This document shows positions 56,691-64,000 of a stretch of DNA of 64,000 bases, in pieces (positions within the stretch are counted from its first letter, which is position 1; each line of letters begins with the position of its first letter). This DNA comes from Sapria himalayana. Its lineage: Eukaryota; Streptophyta; Magnoliopsida; Malpighiales; Rafflesiaceae. The stretch is from assembly GCA_029783825.1 (NCBI GenBank), contig JAREIK010002440.1, forward strand, positions 1,318,974 to 1,382,973, read 5' to 3'. The position numbers and the translations under genes are program-made. The notes under the pieces are model-generated. The model saw nothing but the letters and a program-made list of their open reading frames with translations, ran no database searches and was not told the DNA's origin.

Positions 56691-57989
56691 ATTGGTCTGT
56701 GATATTGCATGTAAATGACTTAGGTTTTAATATGAATAAAGGAGTAGATAATGTCATTGGTTATAACATAAGCGTTCTAACCTCTATTAAACAAAATACC
56801 GCCAAACTATTTAGGTATTTTGAATGATGCATTTAGATGTTCATTTGGATGTGAAAATGCTTGCTACTTTTTGGATTTGTATTTTTTCATTTTGTTTGAG
56901 TGATTTTTGTAATCACATGGAGTATAATTACAATTTATTTATACAAGTTTTTGTCAACTCTGTTTGAGTAGGAATATGCTTCATAAACTAGTGCTGGATG
57001 GTAACTATGGTGGAGCATGTAGTGGTGAATGGCAACCATGGTGGAGCCTGAAGTGACATATGATTAATATGGCAAAGCAAGATATGGAAAAATAAGACTG
57101 TAGTTTAATTTATTGTGGCTAATGGTGGCCATGGTGGAACTTATGTATATTTTGTTATTTTAGTTTTAGGGGACTAGCCCCAAGCCCCCATTCCCCTACA
57201 ACCTGACTGGGCATGATTGAATATCATTGGGGCACTACTCCAAAACCTTGACTTCCTTAATAGAAGTCCTTGATTAATATGCAATAAAACCCAAATAGCT
57301 TGATTGTTCAACCTGGTAATTATGTGATGGCATAATCATTTCATAATTTTGGAATGTGAGCATGGGATGGGATGTTCATTACATAGTTATGGTATGTTTT
57401 TGTGCTTGGATGTGATGGCATGTTCTTGTGCTTGGATGTGATGGCATGTTCATTGTTTGAATGTGATGGCATGTATAGTGGTATGTGAAAATATGATTAG
57501 TGGATGTATGCAAAAACTTGTATGACGGTTGTGTGTAAATGGCGGATATTCCCATAGCGCTTGTACATATATGTTCAAATTACAAACACCTAAGTGGGTA
57601 AGAAAATTCATTGAGAATGAATCTCATAGTCTCTATCACTAGTTTGTGAGTAATTTATGTCAATTAGCACATTGATCTTGATGCCTTCTCCTATCGGACT
57701 AATTAACAAGTAGGCCTACTTAGAAGCTAACCACAATGAGATTGTTCTATGGATTGTTAAAAAGATCATTTCACCATCTACAGGATTCAAATTAAGAATA
57801 ATCAATCTAGAATTATATGATGATATTTACTTAGCTATAGATAATGACATCCTCTCTATCTGAGTCTCTACTATTATTTATAAGAATAAAGAAAAGTCAT
57901 CTGTCTATTCTTGTTTCGTATGATATGATACCTAAATAACAAGATTAATAAAAATCATCATGTTAAAACATAAGTCAAGCCTTATGTAA
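56691..57989. other. No gene recognised; contains short tandem repeats
   Basis: Includes variants of atggtaac(t/c)atggtggagc at about 56998, 57037 and 57122, and a 26-bp minisatellite at 57391-57468. The remainder has no recognisable protein similarity. Confidence 0.4.
57391..57468. repeat. 26-bp minisatellite, 3 copies
   Basis: ggtatgtttttgtgcttgga, then tgtgat, repeated as ggcatgttcttgtgcttgga plus tgtgat (57417) and ggcatgttcattgtttgaat plus gtgat (57443). Confidence 0.8.
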
Positions 57990-58675
57990 ATTAAAAATAT
58001 TCTCTAGAATTTAATCAATTTCAAATAGCTAAATGTGAGAAATTTTGACCTATTTTTTTTTACTTTCTTACATTGAAATTTTGATGTTATATGTATTTTA
58101 GTAAATTAATCTAAAATGAAAAATGAGAAGGGAAGAAACTAATTTTGACTTGTCTATAATTTTTTATTAATATGTGGTCAACCATAGGCAATACTATTTA
58201 GAATATATGTTTTTTTTTATTTTTCAATATAAATTCATCTATTTTATATCAATATTTTTAATAAAGATCCTTCCATTTATTTTTAATAAATCTATTCTTT
58301 ATGAGTAATTTACAAAATCTAACCAATAGAAATACAAAAATCCCTCATATTGGATTTTAAAGTATTTTAAATTACATTAAATTTAACTAATCAAACTAAA
58401 CATGTCACAGCTCCCAAGTGTGAGTACCCTAGAGTTGTGATTACTTTTGTTGTATCAAAGAAAAAGTTTCTAGAGTTATATTGTGTATTCATAAACTATT
58501 AAGTGTGTTGGTGTGATATGTCATTTTGACTTACATATTTGTATGTTTGATACAATAAGTATTTATGAGTTTGTTTCTGACACTTTTTATAGTGTGCAAT
58601 ATTCAATTTTATTTTTCCTAGTATGGTTCTTGATGAAACTAGTTTATAGAGGAATACCACTGATTAGTTCTTAGT
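57990..58675 (+). mobile_element. Gypsy LTR, copy 3, right part
   Basis: Similar to 42215-42846 and, in its first 450 bp, to 48630-49080. Shared words include gaccta, gacttgtct, caatataaattcat, atcaatatttttaata, attggattttaaagtatttt and taatcaaac. It leads straight into the primer site at 58676, as in copy 1. The left part of the LTR is missing; similarity begins near 57990. Confidence 0.7.
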
Positions 58676-58687
58676 TGGCATTAGAGT
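58676..58687 (+). other. Primer binding site, gypsy copy 3
   Basis: tggcattagagt, closer than copy 1 to the tRNA-Met complement tggtatcagagc (9 of 12). Confidence 0.6.
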
Positions 58688-58839
58688 AAAAGAAAATGTG
58701 TTGAATGGCAAGATGCTTAATTGAGTTTTCTATGTAGGATACTCTTTGCTTTAATTAGTGGTCAACCCAATCATTTAGTGGTGAAGGCTTGACTATATTT
58801 TGTAAAGAAAAAAATAGAGAACTTAGGGATCCTAGTAGA

Positions 58840-59145
58840 CAATAAGGTTCTCATGGTAACTATCATATTCATTGGGGAAGTATACTTTTGGTGAGAAAGC
58901 ATCATAAGGCTTTGAGATAGAGCCCATTTGACATGTACTAGGTTTGAAAATGACTTTAATATTAAGTACTTTAGTGAGGCAATTAAAGGATAAAAGATTC
59001 AAGAGTTCATAAAGTTCATGCAAGGTAATACATGCGACTATGTTTGAGCCATGATTTATGAACAGCCACAATTTGCTCCTTATATGGTTGATATAGAGAA
59101 CAAGCAAGGTCAGTATTTCAAGCAAAGGCTAAAATATTATACACC
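58840..59145 (+). pseudogene. Gypsy gag domain, copy 3
   Basis: Over stops and frame changes the plus strand reads FKSSXSSCKVIHATMFEP-like text in one frame and, in the next, KIQEFIKFMQGNTCDYV, then AMIYEQPQFAPYMVDIENKQ and FKQRLKYY. It corresponds block by block to copy 1 (42990-43365). The word QFAPYMVD is closer to the family text than copy 1 is. The long minus-strand frame over it is a shadow. Confidence 0.7.
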
Positions 59146-59639
59146 TTCATGGTTATGGTGAGCTTGTAGAAATGACTTTTTTTGGTAGAATAAAAGAGAA
59201 ATGATACTTCAAATATCTATGAGAATAGAAAGAAAAAGTTCATATTAGGCCAATAATATAAATCTTAAAATTTTTTTTTATCAAAAGAGAGGTTACAATC
59301 TTCTTGCCATGCTCATACTGCTAAAGAGCTAGATTCTTTTCTTGAGCCATGAGGTTGTAATTACTTTAGGGTGGGCAACATTTCTATGAAATAAAATATT
59401 ATAGTAATGCCAATAAACCACATAAAAAGAAATTATACACAATGGTTCCAGCAAGCTAGACCACAAGTTGTTACTTCGGTACTGATGGGCAGTGATTTAG
59501 CTTAGTCAATAGTCCTTCAAAGTTCAAGGTACCCCTTCTAGTTGGTTCCTTCTACTTCTAGTACTTTATAATTGTAAAATAATTTGGAGAAGATACCTAT
59601 GACTTATAGATGAGCTTTCAACATCTTGAATATAAGGAA

Positions 59640-60026
59640 GAATAATAGTCTTTTGTCTCAAGTTTTGATTATGTAAGAGTTAGGTTACTTATTTTTTGAG
59701 AAGCTATGATTGTTGCTTCCTTCAAGGCAAATAAATTTTTGTAGAGATGATACAAAAAATCAAGCTTATTTTTATTCCTACATAATAAATGGCATGGTTG
59801 AGTTGAAAAGGTTACAAAAGGTAACTACAAGACCTATAAAGTTTGAGGCTGGAAGTTAGATTTTCTTGAAAGTATCACATCATAAGGGTGTAGATTATTT
59901 TGTGAAAAAAGAAAAAAAACTTGTGTCATAATATGTGGGTATATTGATTTACTTACGATAATGGGCACAGCTTGTTATTAGTTGGTACTGCTACTAGAAT
60001 ATACTTATGTACATGATATATTCTGT
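59640..60026 (+). pseudogene. Gypsy copy 3, deletion junction and integrase C-terminus
   Basis: Follows copy 1 closely: the text tctcaagttttgattatg at 59660 matches tctcaagttctgattatg at 44319, and cttgaaagtatcac then cataagggtgtagatta correspond to cttgaaagtatcac and cttaagagtatacttta. As in copy 1 the lead-in to RT is followed within about 200 bp by the integrase C-terminus, with the catalytic parts missing. The match breaks at 60026, where the poly(A) end of LINE 2 is inserted. Confidence 0.75.
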
Positions 60027-60096
60027 CTTTTTTTATAAGTAAATATTTTATGATCAAAAATTTTAAAACAACTTAAAGAAGTTTCTAACTATTACA

Positions 60097-60983
60097 TTAT
60101 TTGCTAAAAACAAAGTTAATATCAGTTTTAATTTTCCTAATTAGTCTTCCTACATCTTGGGCCTTTCCTTCAAAGCATTTTCTATTCATTTCTCTCCAAA
60201 TATAATATACAGTGGCTACGAAGGCAACTTTTTTGACATTGTTACTTGGGTTATCTGCTTCATAAAATTCCTCCATACCCTTGAAACCCGATGAAAGGGA
60301 TTCCATGCTTTGTTTAATTCTAGTCCAACATTTTAATTCATTCCAAATGTTCCTGGAATAACAACACTCAAATAAAATATGTTCCATTGATTTTTGAAGA
60401 GTGTGGAATTCATAGTTAGTATTACTAGGTGTTGAAATTAATTGGTCTTTAGTGCTCATCTTTCCACATTTGGAAATCCACAGGTAAATAGCATGTTTAG
60501 ACACATGATATTTCATCCAGATAATATTAGTCCCGCCTTTCTTTGAAATTTTCTAAATTTCCAGTAGATAATTACAAGCTTCTGCTATGATTCTTCCTTT
60601 ATCTCCCCATGTGTTCAGAATATCATTAGATTGTTTTTTTGACCTTGTTTTATTAATTAAAATGTCCCTAACTGAGATTAGGGATTTCAAAATGGGGGGT
60701 CATCTTTAGATATTTGATATTCCCAAATGCTTTGAAAGTTGAGGTAGAAATGATGAACTCACTTAATCCAAAGTGAATCTTCCTTTTTATTTATCCTCCC
60801 AAGTGTCTTGATGAAAAAATTTTTATTCCATATAAATATATAAAGAATGCCAAGGCTTCCAAGAGAGGTAGGCAAGCAAACTTTCTCCCAAGCAGATTTG
60901 TATCTATATCTTCCAATTTTTGGCCCACCCCACAAAAATCTTACATATACACTTTCTATGGTATTTATAATATAATTTGGCAA
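60097..60983 (-). pseudogene. LINE 2 ORF2, post-RT and zf-RVT region
   Basis: The frame 60759-60983 reads VYVRFLWGGPKIGRYRYKSA, then WEKVCLPTSLGSLGI, the usual post-RT block (FLWGG...WxxxCxPxxxGGLGI). The frame 60097-60516 (139 codons) is the zf-RVT part: KYHVSKHAIYLWISKCGKMS, then TKDQLI, MEHILFECCYSRNIWNELKC and, near the end, YYIWREMNRKCFEG. The first cysteine pair is lost (NYEFHTLQ instead of CxLC). The frame ends at a stop close to the poly(A) end, so this is the real C-terminus. Confidence 0.82.
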
Positions 60984-60989
60984 AATAAA

Positions 60990-62110
60990 TATTGAAAACT
61001 AGTATCCTTCGATACCTTGAATCACCGTGCATAATGGATCGAGTGTTGCAGCAATTTAAAAAATTTTACATGCCAATGATGAATGGATAAAGTAATTTTC
61101 ACTAATAGAATGGAAAATTGTGAAGATATTAATCAGCTTGATAAAAGAGCGACTTCCAAAATAACAAAAGGAATAGTACACTCTTCGTATCTAGAATTGC
61201 CTAGTATCTTCTACTTTTTTTCATTGCTTACTCCTCCAAAAAAGATACTTGATTTGAAGGAGTTGATGTTCAGACCCAAGATTGTATTGAAATCTTTTAG
61301 AGTGTTCATACTAATATAAGTAGAGGTAGAATCTTCTCTAGTGAATATGATTAGGTCATCCGTATACATCAAATGTGCCCAGATGGAAAAAGAATTGGGT
61401 TGAAGATGTGGCAATCTCTAGTTTCCTAGAAAGATATTCCGTGCAAAGAGTAAATAGGTAAGAAAAAATGGGATCCCCTTGCCTGAGGCTTATATGACCT
61501 TTAAAGAAATCATGCAATTTTCCATTTATAACCACCGAGAAAGAAGTTGTACTAGTGTGTTCGTAGATAATCTTTATGAACTATTTATAAAAATTCAGGC
61601 CAGTTAGAACTTCCTTCAAAAAATCCCATTCGATAGTATTGAATGTCTTCTGAATGTCTATTTTAAGGATGCATCTTGGAGATATTTTTCTCCTTGCATA
61701 CCTCCTAATCAGCCCTTGTGCAAGAAAAAAATTGTCAGAGATTAATCTTCCTTTCGCATATGCACCTTGTACTTGATTAATTATGCCACTCAAATCATGT
61801 TTCAGACATGAAGCTATTAGTTTATCTATTATATTATAAATCACATTATAACATGATATTGGCCTATAATTTTTAACTGCTGACACATGAGAAGATTTGA
61901 GGATCAAAGCTATGTAAGCATGATTTTTCTACCTTAGCATTCTTCCAGAATGGAAGAAGCTATTTATGGCTTGTATGACATCCAACCAACATGGTTTCAT
62001 GAGGCTTTGTAAAACATAGCCGCGTACCCATCTAGCCTATGTGATTTGGAATCCCCCATTGTTAAGAGAGCATTCTTTATTTCCTCTGAGGAGAAAGATA
62101 GAGTAAATTG
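60990..62110 (-). pseudogene. LINE 2 ORF2, reverse transcriptase
   Basis: From right to left: SSEEIKNALLTMGDSKSHRL then DGYAAMFY (about 62010-62090; family GDDKSPGPDGYxAxFF), the frame 61581-61907 with KSSHVSAVKNYRPISCYNVI, QGAYAKGRLISDNFFLAQ and KIDIQKTFNTIEWDFLKEVL with the first catalytic Asp, then around 61480 FKGHISLRQGDPIF and at 61211-61414 the catalytic box MYTDDLIIFTRED. The catalytic box has T for the usual A (YTDD, not YADD), which some active LINEs also show. Several stops break the frame. Confidence 0.85.
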
Positions 62111-62479
62111 TTAATGACTTTTTGCCTGAAGTTTTCTACCCTTTGCAATAATGCATTCATTAATTTATTTCCTTTCCTTTGAGGAACCTAAAAGCTTCTT
62201 GAAGTATGAGACAAATGTCTCCACGATGTCTTCCTTATATGTAGTGTAACTCCCATCTTCCTTAACTAATATTACTATTTTACTTTTTTGCAGCTTAGAG
62301 TTGATTAGGGCTTGAAAAAATTTCGTAGAGCTATAACTCTACTTAAGATATTTAATCTTAGCTTTTTGTCTAAGAAAGGATGGTTCTACCTCCTCTAATT
62401 TCTTCAAATCTACTTTAAGAGAGAAATCCTTCTTTCTAAGAGCTAGTTTGGGGCATTGTAGAATTTTCCTCTGAAGATT

Positions 62480-63390
62480 CTAGAGATCATCCCTTGCGAG
62501 CGATACTCTTGAACTAATGTAACCATAGTGCTTTTCATTAAGTTTCTTTAGAGGCTCCTTAAGAAGTTTTGGCTTTTTGACTAATTGAAACATAAAAGAC
62601 CCTTTTACTTTTCTATTCCAAATTTCAAGTAACAGTGGGGTGAATTCTTTGTGCGAGAACCACATGTTACAAAATTTAAAAAGAATCTTCTTTTCTTTAT
62701 CTCTAATTTTCATGGTCATTATCATCAAGCAATGATCAAAGAATATTCATGGAGCCAATAATCTTGCATGACTATCAAGCCGCAAGTTGGCCCAATCATT
62801 ATTTATCATTGTCCTATCCAGTTTACTTACAACTCTATCATTTGTCCATGTGAAAAAGTTACCTAAGGAGAAATATCCTCCAAGTATAGTGATGAGATGC
62901 ATTTTAAGGCATCCTGACACTCATAATTTGTGATGATCCTACCTCCCACTTTATCCAACCAAGAGAGGAAGAGTTGAGGCCACCAATTAAGGCCCATGGG
63001 GATGAGTTAGCATTCCCTTCTTCTATTAAATTTTCCCAAAGAGATCTTCTACTATTGATAGAATGAAGACCGTAAATAACTGACAGTCAAAAACTTATTC
63101 TCCTTTCTTTGTCCCATACTCGTAAATAAGCATGCTGAGAATTGTAGAAGAGTAGTTCTATGTATGTGGATTAACTATCCAATAAGACAAGTATCCAATC
63201 ATTCAAGTGGCAGGAAAAGTTATCCACATCACAATATCTTTTAAATTTTATTTTCATAAGCTATTCTAACATTTCATAGTTTAGTCTGGCCTCTATGATA
63301 ACAAATATATCAATCTAGTAGGCATTAAGTATCCTAAGAATCCCTTTTTGTTTGAAAGGGAAATAAAGACCCCTTATGTTCCAATAGACA
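62480..63390 (-). pseudogene. LINE 2 ORF2, endonuclease and linker
   Basis: The beginning at about 63390 reads IVYWNIRGLYFPFKQKGILR then ILNA, the start of the L1-type AP-endonuclease (family WNIRGLNSPxKRxxI). Weaker matches follow: a WALIGG-like stretch at 62940-63010 and, at about 62740-62760, DHCLMI for the SDH box. The frame 62480-62728 is the linker to the RT, with FCNMWFSHKEFTPLLLEIWN and KLNEKHYGYIS. The frame is broken many times. Confidence 0.75.
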
Positions 63391-63479
63391 ATCTTTATTA
63401 ATTAATCTATACCTTTTATACACTACAGTCAGTCGATAGTACTCCTCATAGCATGCAACAAACAAATTATCCCCTCCAA

Positions 63480-63860
63480 TGTCCTCCAAATCCCCTCGCA
63501 TACAGCATATCCACTACTACCTTTACATACACATGCCTAGCCCATTTATTTCCCAATTCTCCTCACATACAGAATCCCCACACAAATACAACCCATACAT
63601 TCAAAAAAGATACAGCCCAGCCCATGTATAACCCCAATTTCTTTGCATATAGAATATCCACTCATATACCACCCTTACATACAAATAAAATACATGCCTA
63701 AGTTGTAACCATCCCAAATCTCTTCTCATATAGAATACACACACATATACCACCCTTACATACAAGGAAGATAATTGTCCCACCCATTTACATCCACAAT
63801 CTTTTCTCATATAAAATATCCACATATATACTAGTTACCACCCTTCTCAGGATACCCCAC
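63480..63860. repeat. 82-bp tandem array upstream of LINE 2 endonuclease
   Basis: The word ct(c/t)(a/g)catatagaatat and variants recurs at about 63496, 63560, 63643, 63725 and 63807, mostly 82 to 84 bp apart, each followed by cacatataccacccttacat and cccagccca-like text. The copies are moderately diverged. It lies immediately upstream of LINE 2's ORF2 on the minus strand. The two long minus-strand frames here are made of the repeat. Confidence 0.75.
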
Positions 63861-64000
63861 ATGCATTCATACATTGGGAATAAGATATACATGTGTTCAT
63901 TTAAATTCAAGCTTAATTCATAGCCCCAAGTAGTTATAATCCACTTTAGTTTTAATGCATTTCCATGGCTCATTTTATTTGAATCCACTAGTAGCCCTGA
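63861..64000. other. Window end, nothing recognised
   Basis: A short stretch without recognisable features; it may belong to the 5' part of LINE 2. Confidence 0.4.

Larger units (their letters stand above)
60027..63405 (-). mobile_element. LINE 2 (L1-type), minus strand
   Basis: A second non-LTR retrotransposon. Its 3' end is a ttttttt run at about 60034-60041 on the plus strand, inserted into the integrase end of gypsy copy 3. It carries ORF2 domains in order from right to left: endonuclease (63390-62740), linker, reverse transcriptase (62110-60990) and zf-RVT (60759-60097). No ORF1 was recognised; upstream of the endonuclease there is an 82-bp tandem array running to about 63860. The 5' end and second target duplication must lie beyond the window or are lost. 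Confidence 0.85.

Noticed and set aside
49100..57990. A simple insertion of 49.1-58.0 kb splitting one gypsy LTR
   Set aside because: The LTR parts on the two sides overlap (48630-49080 and 57990-58420 match the same part of copy 1), so they are different copies, not halves of one.
58832..59125. 97-codon minus-strand frame
   Set aside because: Shadow of the gypsy gag domain on the plus strand.

Overview
The window is AT-rich nuclear DNA of a flowering plant. The evidence is the plant-type transposons (CACTA, Ty3/gypsy, Ty1/copia, L1-type LINEs, nDart-like hAT) and short broken pieces of host genes that look like plant eEF1A, enolase, kinesin-12 and NO VEIN. I see no intact host gene and no tRNA, rRNA, plastid or bacterial feature. 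Species cannot be named from this sequence; almost everything is transposon-derived and decayed.

Left part (1-9168): a GC-rich hAT remnant (to 649), a decayed Ty3/gypsy pol region on the plus strand (about 1240-5075), a fragment of another LTR element (5085-5260), a 370-bp tandem duplication carrying microsatellites (6472-7174), and a piece of a gypsy LTR (8636-9168).

Centre (9169-41280): a set of nested insertions. CACTA element 1 (9169-41280, target duplication ATT) sits in the gypsy LTR. Element 1 contains CACTA element 2 (12715-32813, ATA), which carries a broken TNPD transposase gene. Element 2 contains CACTA element 3 (14606-24900, GAA). Element 3 contains a 6.7-kb LINE (16087-22795) bounded by a 16-bp target duplication. 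Each level has its own paired termini and duplicated target. Element 1 also holds fragments of at least three or four host genes, a Harbinger-like MITE, an nDart-like hAT element and a 543-bp AT-rich tandem repeat. It has no transposase of its own that I can see, so it looks like a gene-capturing (Pack-CACTA-like) non-autonomous element.

Right part (41281-64000): the LTR resumes at 41281 and leads into a short gypsy element (primer site, gag, protease, then directly the C-terminus of integrase). A second LTR copy (47118-49090) preserves the uninterrupted site into which element 1 inserted. Then come an Athila-like gag on the minus strand with its primer site (50245-51190), a minus-strand copia remnant between two LTR-like direct repeats (51750-54830) with an in-frame 72-bp minisatellite, a possible copia LTR and primer site (to 56690), and a third copy of the internally deleted gypsy (57990-60026). 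That copy is interrupted by a second, minus-strand LINE (60027 to beyond 63400) with an 82-bp tandem array upstream of its endonuclease.

Inferred order of events: gypsy, then CACTA 1, CACTA 2, CACTA 3, then the LINE; the small hAT and MITE insertions in element 1 are undated. Nothing here forms an operon or pathway; the biology is in the layering and in the captured host exons.
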